13,237 nucleotides of DNA. Source: an uncultured Lachnospiraceae bacterium. Its GTDB lineage: Bacteria > Bacillota > Clostridia > Lachnospirales > Lachnospiraceae. The notes under the pieces were generated by a model that worked only from the letters and a program-made list of their open reading frames with translations, was not told the DNA's origin and searched no databases. The stretch is from the NCBI GenBank assembly GCA_910577675.1, contig CAJTOR010000065.1, forward strand, positions 1 to 13,237, in the 5' to 3' direction. The translations under genes were made by a program, and so were the position numbers. Every line of letters starts with the position of its first letter. The first letter of the stretch is position 1. This document shows positions 7,249 to 13,182 of the stretch, piece by piece.

Positions 7249-7779
7249 ATGCGTTTATTATTTAATCTGGATAAAAAGGATTACAGGGAGGGTGGGAGTG
7301 TTGGCGTGCGCCCTTCTGTAAGAGGAATTATTGTGAGGGGCGGGAAGATCGCGATGGTTCGCAGCAAGAAATATGATTATTACAAATTTCCAGGCGGTGG
7401 GATTGAGGACGGAGAAGACTTTGTGGATGCTTTAATCCGTGAGGTAAGGGAGGAAAGCGGGCTTTGTGTTGTGCGTTCTTCCATACGCGAGTACGGTCTG
7501 GTGAGCCGAAAATCCAGGGGGAAGGTGGAGGATATTTTTGTCCAGGATAATTATTATTATCTCTGTGAGGTAGAAGAAGGATGCGGGGAACAGAAACTGG
7601 ATGATTATGAGGAAGAAGAAGGCTTTACCCTGGAATTTGTGAGTGCACATCATGCGATTGTATTAAACTGTGTGGAAAGGGAGAGAAAGGAAGTATTAAG
7701 CCCGCAGCGTGTGGTGATGCTTGAGAGGGAGAGTGGGGTTCTCAGGTTACTTTTGGAGGAGGGGATTGTGAAGGACTGA
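7249..7779 (+). CDS. Nudix hydrolase (MutT-like)
   Basis: 176 residues. A complete Nudix box, G-x5-E-x7-RE-V-x-EE-x-G-L, spans residues 50-72 (Gly50, Glu56, Arg64-Glu65, Glu68-Glu69, Gly71). This is the Mg-binding, pyrophosphate-cleaving motif. The preceding RGIIVRGGKIAMVRSKKYDYYKFPGGG strand region is typical of MutT/YtkD-like Nudix proteins. An AGGAGG site (7237-7242) lies six bases before ATG 7249. Substrate cannot be told: nucleotide triphosphate sanitation or a sugar-nucleotide are possibilities. It ends 30 bp before the convergent vsr gene, and the vsr terminator hairpin lies between them. Confidence 0.9.
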   Translation: MRLLFNLDKKDYREGGSVGVRPSVRGIIVRGGKIAMVRSKKYDYYKFPGGGIEDGEDFVDALIREVREESGLCVVRSSIREYGLVSRKSRGKVEDIFVQDNYYYLCEVEEGCGEQKLDDYEEEEGFTLEFVSAHHAIVLNCVERERKEVLSPQRVVMLERESGVLRLLLEEGIVKD

Positions 7780-7794
7780 GTTTTGTTGAAACGA

Positions 7795-7823
7795 AAAAGG
7801 GGAATGTGTCAGAACACATCCCC
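7795..7823 (-). terminator. Terminator of vsr, overlapping its stop codon
   Basis: GGGG (7799-7802) plus ATGTGT (7804-7809) pairs with ACACAT (7814-7819) plus CCCC (7820-7823), with a bulged A7803 and a CAGA loop. Read on the minus strand the hairpin is followed by TTTTTCGTTT, a good intrinsic terminator tail. On the plus strand there is no T-run, so it serves the leftward vsr transcript. The vsr stop codon (7809-7811) sits at the loop edge, so the stem is partly coding. Confidence 0.8.
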
Positions 7824-8273
7824 CTCCGTCAGTTCAGGAAGTTCGGTATTTGATATTTTGTCTTCCCATATGGATTCCTCGATGGCTTTCAGGCATTCGG
7901 TCATGTGGGTTTTGATATCCTGTCCCCAGAAATGGAACACGGTGTATCCGAGAAATAAAAGTTTTTTGTCATTTTCCCAATCCCTTGCCTGGTTGCGCTC
8001 GATTTTTTTAATCCAGAAATCCGGGTTATTCCCTTTTTTCAGGCGCAGTTTGAGAATTTCCCAATCCTTTCCGTGAAAAAATTCACTGTCGCAGAAAATG
8101 GCAATTTTATATTTGGTCAGTACAATATCGGGGGAACCTGGAAGCATTTTATAATTTTTGCGGTAACGGTATCCTTTTTCCCAGAGTGCCCGGCGCAGTA
8201 AGAGTTCAATGGAAGTATCCTGGCTGTGGATATGGCTCATGTTTGGGGAAATGGATGCTGTGGTGGTTGACAT
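7809..8273 (-). CDS. vsr: Very short patch repair endonuclease (Vsr)
   Basis: 154-residue DNA mismatch endonuclease that nicks 5' of T in T:G mismatches arising when 5-methylcytosine deaminates, starting short-patch repair. Family motifs: MSHIHSQDTSIELLLRRALWEKGYRYRKNY at residues 12-41, the catalytic segment LPGSPDIV with Asp49 (equivalent to E. coli Vsr Asp51), FCDSEFFHGKDW with His67, and FWIKKIERNQARD. The Cys/His zinc-site residues seen in E. coli Vsr are largely absent, as in many Firmicute members. An AGGAGG site (8282-8287, complement) lies about eight bases before the start. It is divergent from the C5 methyltransferase it presumably serves, sharing a 255-bp control region. No truncation. 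Confidence 0.95.
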   Translation of the reverse strand: MSTTTASISPNMSHIHSQDTSIELLLRRALWEKGYRYRKNYKMLPGSPDIVLTKYKIAIFCDSEFFHGKDWEILKLRLKKGNNPDFWIKKIERNQARDWENDKKLLFLGYTVFHFWGQDIKTHMTECLKAIEESIWEDKISNTELPELTEGDVF

Positions 8274-8318
8274 GGTAATATCCTCCTTTTTCTTATGGAA
8301 TTCGATCTATTTAGACAT

Positions 8319-8347
8319 ATTATAACAAAAAGGTTCTTTCCTGGCAA
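8319..8347 (-). promoter_or_regulatory. vsr promoter
   Basis: On the minus strand TTGCCA (8347-8342), exactly 17 bases, TATAAT (8324-8319), five of six and six of six against consensus. It lies about 45 bp before the vsr start. Its -35 hexamer is the same TTGCCA as in the divergent methyltransferase promoter. Confidence 0.8.
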
Positions 8348-8374
8348 GTGAAAAAATAATAAATTTCCTGGTTT

Positions 8375-8387
8375 AGAAATAATTTCT
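8375..8387. promoter_or_regulatory. Candidate operator: 13-bp palindrome in the divergent region
   Basis: AGAAAT-A-ATTTCT is a perfect odd palindrome between the divergent vsr and methyltransferase promoters, directly abutting a rightward TATAAT (8388-8393) that lacks a good -35. It has the form of a dimeric repressor site. Function inferred. Confidence 0.4.
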
Positions 8388-8432
8388 TATAATGGGACAA
8401 TATGTTTTCATGTTTTTTCCATACAAATATTA

Positions 8433-8462
8433 GTGAGAAAATCTAATGATATCGTGAGAAAA
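8433..8462 (+). promoter_or_regulatory. Candidate operator: direct repeat of GTGAGAAAA
   Basis: GTGAGAAAA occurs at 8433-8441 and again at 8454-8462. The start-to-start spacing of 21 bp is two helical turns, so both sites face the same side of the DNA. The second copy ends three bases before the methyltransferase -35 (8466). The placement suits a regulator, possibly the HTH domain of the adjacent methyltransferase. Seen directly; binding is inference. Confidence 0.45.
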
Positions 8463-8465
8463 AAC

Positions 8466-8494
8466 TTGCCACATTTTAGGATTTATGGTAGAAT
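8466..8494 (+). promoter_or_regulatory. Methyltransferase promoter
   Basis: TTGCCA (8466-8471), 17 bases, TAGAAT (8489-8494), five of six in each box. Transcription would begin near 8501, leaving a leader of about 28 nt to ATG 8529. This also excludes the longer reading frame beginning at 8433, which starts upstream of the promoter. Confidence 0.8.
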
Positions 8495-8528
8495 GGATCG
8501 TGAAAAGACAGATGGGGGAATTTATGTG

Positions 8529-9806
8529 ATGGTTCGTTATGACAGGTTATGGAAACTATTGATTGATAAAAAAATGAATCGCACCGAGCTGAAAGAAGCG
8601 GCGGGAATCAGCTTTAATGTGCTTGCCAGGCTTGGAAAGAATGAGCCGGTTTCTTTTGAATCAATTGAAAAGATATGTGGAGCGCTTGAATGTAATATTG
8701 AGGATATTATGGAAGTGGGCAAGTCTTCTTTGGGGAAAAAGACTTTAAAGCGGAATACAACGAAAAAAACATGCAGTGGCGGGAGAAGTTTTACGACCAT
8801 TGAACTGTTTGCGGGAGCGGGCGGGTTGGCACTCGGAGTTGAGAGGGCAGGATTTGAAACGCTCGGGCTGATTGAGCTAGACAGGAATGCTTCCGATACC
8901 TTAAAAAAGAACCGGCCAAACTGGAGGGTTATCAATGATGATATTGCGAATATTTCCTGCCTTGATTTAGAGGATTATTTCGGTATCAAAAAAGGGGAGC
9001 TTGACTTGCTTTCCGGAGGTGCACCCTGCCAGGCTTTTTCCTACGCGGGAAAAAGGCTCGGGCTTGAGGATGCCAGGGGAACACTGTTTTATCATTACGC
9101 GACATTCCTGAATAAATTGCAGCCTAAAATGTTCCTGTTTGAAAATGTGCGCGGATTGCTGACCCACGATAAGGGAAGGACATATGCCATTATTACCGAT
9201 ATTTTTGAGCAGGCAGGATACCGGATAAAAAAGAAGGTACTTAATGCATGGGACTATGGCACCCCGCAGAAGAGGGAACGTTTGATTACTATAGGGATAC
9301 GAAATGACCTGTCAGGTAAAACAGAATATAATTTTCCAAAGCCGCACGACTATAAACCTGTTTTGAGGGATGTTTTGCTTGACTGTCCAAAAGGACCCGG
9401 TATCCCCTACGGGGAAAATAAGCGCAAGATTTTTGAACTTGTGCCGCCGGGCGGGTACTGGCGGGATATTGACCCGGCAATCGCGAAGGAATATATGAAA
9501 AGCTGTTGGGATATGGAGGGTGGGAGAACCGGAATTTTGCGCCGTATGAGCCTTGATGAGCCTTCCCTTGCAGTCCTTACTTCCCCGTCCCAGAAACAGA
9601 CGGAACGCTGCCATCCGCTCGAGGCAAGACCGTTTACAGTGCGGGAAAATGCAAGGTGCCAGTCCTTCCCTGATGACTGGGAATTCTGCGGGAATATCCA
9701 GTCCCAATACAAGCAGGTGGGCAATGCCGTTCCTGTAAATCTGGCATATGACATTGCAAAAGAACTGTATCGGTCATTGCTTGTCTGTGCGGGCAGCAGA
9801 ATATAA
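8529..9806 (+). CDS. DNA (cytosine-5) methyltransferase with N-terminal XRE-type HTH
   Basis: 425 residues. ATG 8529 is chosen because GGGGG (8514-8518) and the promoter at 8466-8494 precede it; GTG 8526 is an alternative. Residues 1-65 form a Cro/CI-like helix-turn-helix (WKLLIDKKMNRTELKEAAGIS... IEKICGALECNIEDIM). The rest is a complete m5C methyltransferase: motif I ELFAGAGG (92-99, AdoMet), motif IV PCQ with catalytic Cys167, motif VI ENV (205-207), motif VIII QKRERLITIGIR, and motifs IX-X RPFTVRENARCQSFPDDW and QVGNAV (396-401), with the target-recognition region between. Some type II m5C methylases use an N-terminal HTH to repress their own gene, so this may regulate itself and perhaps vsr. 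The next gene, 68 bp downstream, is its restriction partner. Target predicted as GGNCC-like from that partner. Confidence 0.95.
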   Translation: MVRYDRLWKLLIDKKMNRTELKEAAGISFNVLARLGKNEPVSFESIEKICGALECNIEDIMEVGKSSLGKKTLKRNTTKKTCSGGRSFTTIELFAGAGGLALGVERAGFETLGLIELDRNASDTLKKNRPNWRVINDDIANISCLDLEDYFGIKKGELDLLSGGAPCQAFSYAGKRLGLEDARGTLFYHYATFLNKLQPKMFLFENVRGLLTHDKGRTYAIITDIFEQAGYRIKKKVLNAWDYGTPQKRERLITIGIRNDLSGKTEYNFPKPHDYKPVLRDVLLDCPKGPGIPYGENKRKIFELVPPGGYWRDIDPAIAKEYMKSCWDMEGGRTGILRRMSLDEPSLAVLTSPSQKQTERCHPLEARPFTVRENARCQSFPDDWEFCGNIQSQYKQVGNAVPVNLAYDIAKELYRSLLVCAGSRI

Positions 9807-9827
9807 TTGTATATTTGCAGGTTTTGT

Positions 9828-9863
9828 GCTGCGCCAAAGCCTGACTAAAAAATATGACGCAGC
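9828..9863 (+). promoter_or_regulatory. Possible hairpin just upstream of the endonuclease ribosome site
   Basis: GCTGCG (9828-9833) can pair with CGCAGC (9858-9863), extended by T-G and G-T pairs outward to 9826 and 9865, with a 24-base AT-rich loop. It ends two bases before GGAGG (9866-9870) and could lower or delay endonuclease translation. A six-to-eight-pair stem with a large loop is weak evidence. Confidence 0.25.
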
Positions 9864-9874
9864 GTGGAGGTCGG

Positions 9875-10681
9875 ATGAGCTGGGACTTGGAATTTATATC
9901 GGAAGAAAATTTTAAAAAACATGTGCGGGCAACCATTATGAAATATGGGGAAAAACTGGAATCCTACGATTTAAAAAGATTTAACAGCAACCTGATCGAC
10001 CCGATCAAACTGATTTTTGATAAATCTGTTTACAGGGTCGGCTGGGAGGAAATTGTAAATAATGAGATTTTCCGCCAGCGGGACAAATCGAACAACAATG
10101 ATATCGGGTATTTCCACCAGAATATATTTTCCTATTTTGCGGGATGTGAGGTGCCGCAGGCTGGCTGGGACGTGATTTACAAGAATCCGGACGGCATAAA
10201 AATGCCGGAGGGGGATGTGGTCCACACCATTTATGTGGAAATGAAAAACAAGCATAATACCATGAATTCTGCATCCTCGGCAAAGACCTATATCAAGATG
10301 CAGGGTCAGATATTAGAAGATGATGATTGTGCCTGTTTCCTCGTTGAGGCGATAGCAAAGAAATCCCAGAATGTTAAATGGACAACCAAGGTGGACGGAA
10401 AAAATGTCCAGCATCGGCTGATCCGCCGTGTCAGTATGGATCAATTCTATACAATCCTGACCAGTGATTCCCAGGCTTTTTACAAAATGTGCATGGCGCT
10501 TCCAGGTGTAGTTAATACCGTGGTTAATGAGGAGGGCGGGGTTTCGGTGCCGCAGGATACAGTGATTTCGGAACTGCGGGAAATTGCAGCGAAATATCCG
10601 GGCAGGACGGAGGAGATGGCTATGGCGGTTGCGGTTTATGCACTTGGTTTTGGAACATATGCGGGGTTTGGCGGGATATAA
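9875..10681 (+). CDS. Type II restriction endonuclease, Eco47II family
   Basis: 268 residues from ATG 9875, with GGAGG only four bases upstream (tight spacing, perhaps giving weak translation). The sequence resembles the Eco47II family, whose named member cuts GGNCC: FKKHVRATIMKYGEKLESYDLKRFN, DPIKLIFDKSVYRVGWEEI and EIFRQRDKSNNNDIGYFHQN. A likely PD-(D/E)xK centre is Asp114 with Glu122-x-Lys124 in DVVHTIYVEMKNK. It follows the methyltransferase by 68 bp on the same strand, so the host can be protected before the nuclease accumulates. A strong terminator follows 60 bp after the stop. Family assignment is by recognition; the GGNCC specificity is inferred and could differ. Confidence 0.85.
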   Translation: MSWDLEFISEENFKKHVRATIMKYGEKLESYDLKRFNSNLIDPIKLIFDKSVYRVGWEEIVNNEIFRQRDKSNNNDIGYFHQNIFSYFAGCEVPQAGWDVIYKNPDGIKMPEGDVVHTIYVEMKNKHNTMNSASSAKTYIKMQGQILEDDDCACFLVEAIAKKSQNVKWTTKVDGKNVQHRLIRRVSMDQFYTILTSDSQAFYKMCMALPGVVNTVVNEEGGVSVPQDTVISELREIAAKYPGRTEEMAMAVAVYALGFGTYAGFGGI

Positions 10682-10740
10682 TATAAAAGTTTGTTCTGTT
10701 GTTGTAAACCAGCGGAATTTGAGGGTGATATGGATGTAAT

Positions 10741-10798
10741 AGGACTTAATCGGAAAACCTTTCATTAATGGGTTTTACCGGTTAAGTCCTGTTTTTTT
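10741..10798 (+). terminator. Strong intrinsic terminator of the restriction-modification unit
   Basis: AGGACTTAATCGG (10741-10753) pairs with CCGGTTAAGTCCT (10778-10790) with one G-T wobble, and AAAACC continues into GGTTTT with a one-base bulge. The loop is AT-rich and the hairpin is followed by G and seven T residues (10792-10798). A textbook rho-independent terminator. Confidence 0.9.
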
Positions 10799-10814
10799 AT
10801 TGCAAAAACCATGA

Positions 10815-11008
10815 AAGACTAATTATGTAAAGTCAGAACCTAAAAGGAATTTATTGAATGGCAGCAGTTATTTTGCTGACCTGATTGATAAGTGGATGGT
10901 AACATACCAGCCTGGCTGAATCGAAATGACGATGATTATAGCGCATCCGATATATTGGGAATGGTGATGATAGGAAACGGGATTTCTTCTTCTATTATGC
11001 ATTTCTGA
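10815..11008 (+). pseudogene. Possible frameshifted remnant of an unidentified gene
   Basis: Two adjoining stretches read as protein-like sequence in different frames. Frame one, 10815-10919, gives KTNYVKSEPK... LLNGSSYFADLIDKWMVTYQPG and a stop. Frame two, from 10913 to the stop at 11006-11008, continues WLNRNDDDYSASDILGMVMI then GNGISSSIMHF. Neither has a start codon with a ribosome site. The join would need one frameshift near 10912. I do not recognise the family and open frames this short can occur by chance. Confidence 0.25.
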
Positions 11009-11068
11009 TAAAGGCAAAAACAGGTTTTTGGTTAAAAAGTAGTGATATGGCAAATCTTTCGAATTTAC

Positions 11069-11097
11069 TTGAAAAAAGCCAGTTTCCCGCGTATAAT
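11069..11097 (+). promoter_or_regulatory. Promoter of the Rpn-family gene
   Basis: TTGAAA (11069-11074), exactly 17 bases, TATAAT (11092-11097). Transcription would begin near 11104, about 60 nt before TTG 11165. Because it lies inside the upstream in-frame extension, it supports the downstream start. Confidence 0.8.
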
Positions 11098-11150
11098 AGA
11101 ACCAATGGGAAGGCAATGGAAAACAGTTCATGTCTGCGATTTAAGAGTAG

Positions 11151-11159
11151 AGGGGGGGA
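11151..11159 (+). promoter_or_regulatory. Ribosome binding site deciding a TTG start
   Basis: AGGGGGGGA ends six to seven bases before TTG 11165. No ATG in the right frame lies at a suitable distance. The run of seven G is also a potential slippage point that could alter spacing. Confidence 0.75.
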
Positions 11160-11164
11160 TACAA

Positions 11165-12223
11165 TTGAAAGCAGATGCTATTACAAAATCCTATGTCCAG
11201 GATGTAAACATTTTTGCCGATATTTTCAATTACTATATTTACAAAGGGAAGCAGGTCATCAAACCAGAAGAATTGATCCAGCGTGACCCGACAAAAATTG
11301 CCCTGCCCTATGGTGCTGACGGTGCAGCCCACCCCGTTCAGAAATTCCGGGATGTGCAGAAATTGTATGCGGCAATGACGGATGGGAAAACGGAGTATGT
11401 ACTTTACGGGGTGGAAAACCAGAGTCGGGTTCACTACGCAATGCCAGTGCGGAATTATTTATATGATGCATTGGAATATGTGGGGCAGGTGGACGAGGCA
11501 GCAAAGTCGCACAAAAAGGAAAGGGAGGAACGAAAGAAAAAGGAGGAAAAAGCAGGGGAGCCAGAAAAAGCGGGAGAGGAAGGTAAAAAAATATTCAGCG
11601 ATGAGGAATTCCTCAGCGGTTTCTGGAAAGAGGATCGGCTGATTCCTTCCATAACTGTGACCATCCTGTTCAGCCCGAAACCATGGAATGGGCCACTCAG
11701 TTTATTTGACATGATGGAAGTATCCGACCCTGCTGTGCAGGCTTGTATGGATAACTACCATTTACGGCTGATCGCCCCGGCACAGATGGCGGATGAGGAG
11801 ATTATGAAATTTCAGTCGAGCCTGCGGGAGGTCATGCTTTTCATCAAATATTCCGAAAATAAGGATGAACTTAGCCAGATGTTGGAAAATAACAAAAAGA
11901 GGTTTGGGGAACTGGAACGCAGGGCGGCAGAGGTAATCAAGGCAGTCACAAATTCGGGAATGAAATATAAGAAAAGCGAGGAGGTGGTCGATATGTGTAA
12001 GGCAATTCAGGATATGCAGATGGAGGCTAGGAAAGAGGGCGAAGAGAGAGGTAAACAGATAGGTGAACAGATTGGTGAACAGAGAGGAAAGCAGATAGGC
12101 GAACAGATTGGTGAGTTAAGAAAAGCTAAGGAAAGTGCGAAGAAGCTATATGAAATGGGGCTTGCGACAGAAGAGATCGCCCAGGTGGTTGGTTACCCGG
12201 CAGAAGTAGTGGAAGGATGGTGA
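11165..12223 (+). CDS. Rpn/PD-(D/E)XK nuclease family protein ('putative transposase' type)
   Basis: 352 residues from TTG 11165. The start MKADAITKSYVQDVNIFADIFNYYIYKGKQVIKPEEL, then DPTKIALPYG, FRDVQKLYAAMTDGK, YVLYGVENQSRVHYAMPVRNYLYDALEY, is the standard N-terminal module of Lachnospiraceae proteins annotated as Rpn or PDDEXK_2 'transposase' nucleases. The likely catalytic positions are Asp63 and Glu84-Asn-Gln86 (an ExQ variant). A Lys/Glu-rich linker (about 115-140) and a predicted coiled coil follow. Then comes a repetitive Gly-Lys/Glu-Gln segment (GKQIGEQIGEQRGKQIGEQIGE) encoded by near-identical 12-bp units at about 12050-12115. The C-terminus (LYEMGLATEEIAQVVGYPAEVVEGW) is a short helix-turn-helix-like tail typical of the family. 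Relatives promote RecA-independent recombination in E. coli. Own promoter; independent of neighbours. Confidence 0.85.
   Translation: MKADAITKSYVQDVNIFADIFNYYIYKGKQVIKPEELIQRDPTKIALPYGADGAAHPVQKFRDVQKLYAAMTDGKTEYVLYGVENQSRVHYAMPVRNYLYDALEYVGQVDEAAKSHKKEREERKKKEEKAGEPEKAGEEGKKIFSDEEFLSGFWKEDRLIPSITVTILFSPKPWNGPLSLFDMMEVSDPAVQACMDNYHLRLIAPAQMADEEIMKFQSSLREVMLFIKYSENKDELSQMLENNKKRFGELERRAAEVIKAVTNSGMKYKKSEEVVDMCKAIQDMQMEARKEGEERGKQIGEQIGEQRGKQIGEQIGELRKAKESAKKLYEMGLATEEIAQVVGYPAEVVEGW
12050..12116 (+). repeat. In-frame tandem repeat in the Rpn-type gene
   Basis: Imperfect 12-bp units of the form GGTAAACAGATA / GGTGAACAGATT / GGTGAACAGAGA encode alternating Gly-Lys-Gln-Ile and Gly-Glu-Gln-Ile/Arg tetrapeptides. 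The unit is a multiple of three, so gain or loss changes linker length without breaking the frame. Confidence 0.8.
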
Positions 12224-12308
12224 CCACCAACAAATATCAGGATAAAGTGGGGGAATAGGCAGAGGATGGGCAATATCGCCGACGAAAAAGTTTGGGGGAA
12301 AATAAAAT

Positions 12309-12845
12309 ATGTTTTTATATCATTATTATGATGCTTCCATGAAACCATTCCAAAATTTATCAGATGTTTCCATTGAAGAAGCAAAAAAAATATTAAAGGA
12401 TATTGCTTTAAAAAAGCCCGGTACCCAATGTGCCAAAAGAGCAGATGAGTATATGGAATTAAGGCACTATTATGAGGAGATCCTAAGATGTGAATTTATG
12501 AAAAAAGGTGGTAATATCAGGAGAAAATCGCCGCATTACATGGTGGTTGAACATAGCCCTTGGCTGGCTTCTTGGTTTGAAAATAGTGCTTTTATTAAAA
12601 TTGATCTCGATGAATTTGATAAAAGCACTCTCTCTTTCACATATGGAGATTCCCATCCGACCTTTAGCAAAAGAGTAAATGATGGTAAGGAATACCGTAA
12701 AAAACTCTATACATATGATGAAATATTAGCAATTATAGCAAAATACGGGTATCCACAGGATTGGAATAATGATGGAAAATATGGACCAGAACGGTATGTA
12801 GAAGCCCATATTTGGAGTGATGATGTGATAAAAAGATATATGTAA
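12309..12845 (+). CDS. Conserved-looking protein of unknown function
   Basis: 178 residues. ATG 12309 is preceded by GGGGGAA (12293-12299), a good site. I do not recognise a named family. The protein is soluble-looking, without signal peptide or membrane helices, and rich in Tyr, Lys, Asp and His. Striking segments are HYMVVEHSPWLASWFENSAFIKIDL, LSFTYGDSHPTFSKRVNDGKEYRKKLYTYDEI and YGYPQDWNNDGKYGPERYVEAHIW, dense in residues that could bind ligand or act catalytically (several His, Asp, Trp, Glu), so an enzyme or nucleotide/sugar-binding role is possible. It looks like an intact, selected coding sequence. Codons are clearly more AT-rich than in the restriction or dpa genes, hinting at separate acquisition. 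It follows the Rpn-type gene by 85 bp without an obvious terminator. Confidence 0.8.
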   Translation: MFLYHYYDASMKPFQNLSDVSIEEAKKILKDIALKKPGTQCAKRADEYMELRHYYEEILRCEFMKKGGNIRRKSPHYMVVEHSPWLASWFENSAFIKIDLDEFDKSTLSFTYGDSHPTFSKRVNDGKEYRKKLYTYDEILAIIAKYGYPQDWNNDGKYGPERYVEAHIWSDDVIKRYM

Positions 12846-13150
12846 ACTTCCCGGCTGCAAATATAATGATAAATTTTTATTTATAGTGCGATTTTAAAAT
12901 AGTAGTTGCAATTATAAAAACCGTATGCTATAATAGCAGCCATATATCATAAATGTGAACAGAAGCTGGGCAGGGATTCATAGCGGGATTTCAGGACATA
13001 TATCTGTTTTAGCTTCCATCATAGTTCGATATATTTTTATGTTGTGGATTAAGGATACTGGAATGTTTGTAAGTGCGACGGGGTAAGAAGTCGATGATGA
13101 TTTTGGCGGGAAGATTCTTTTGCGCTAGATAAAAAAATAATAATCAGGGG
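12846..13150. other. Intergenic stretch with a promoter but no recognised gene
   Basis: 305 bases with no supported gene. Besides the promoter at 12906-12934 it holds two tiny reading frames, 13039-13086 (MLWIKDTGMFVSATG) and one starting at the ATG pair near 13093 (MMILAGRFFCAR); neither has a clear ribosome site. Possible contents are a long 5' leader for a gene beyond the window, or a small RNA. I cannot match it to a known riboswitch or ncRNA. Confidence 0.6.
12906..12934 (+). promoter_or_regulatory. Strong sigma-A-type promoter in the right-hand intergenic region
   Basis: TTGCAA (12906-12911), exactly 17 bases, TATAAT (12929-12934). Transcription would begin near 12941. No convincing gene follows within 200 bp. 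The first part of the transcript could fold, since GAAGCT (12962-12967) is complementary to AGCTTC (13011-13016). Confidence 0.75.
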
Positions 13151-13179
13151 TTGACAGAAGCGATGAGTTGGACTAAAAT
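13151..13179 (+). promoter_or_regulatory. Near-consensus promoter firing into the GACA tract
   Basis: TTGACA (13151-13156), exactly 17 bases, TAAAAT (13174-13179): six of six and five of six. The predicted start, near 13186, falls inside the first units of the GACA repeat. A second TTGACA at 13181-13186 is created where the repeat begins and could act as a -35 whose spacer is made of repeat units. Confidence 0.8.
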
Positions 13180-13182
13180 TTT

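Larger units (their letters stand above)
10799..11164. other. Intergenic stretch between the R-M unit and the Rpn-type gene
   Basis: 366 bases without an intact gene. It holds the doubtful remnant at 10815-11008, the strong promoter at 11069-11097 and the ribosome site at 11151-11159 for the next gene. The long in-frame extension of that gene back to 11042 is non-coding by this reading. No tRNA, repeat array or terminator was seen here. Confidence 0.7.

Noticed and set aside
8365..8393. TATAAT at 8388-8393 as a second methyltransferase promoter
   Set aside because: The -35 position is a poor match; the promoter at 8466-8494 is much better. The adjacent palindrome keeps it as a possible regulatory remnant only.
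8433..8528. 32-codon N-terminal extension of the methyltransferase
   Set aside because: It begins upstream of the promoter at 8466-8494 and contains the candidate operator; the HTH starts at 8529.
11382..11642. Overlapping plus-strand frame inside the Rpn-type gene
   Set aside because: Lys/Arg-rich shadow of the Glu/Lys linker in another frame; no ribosome site.
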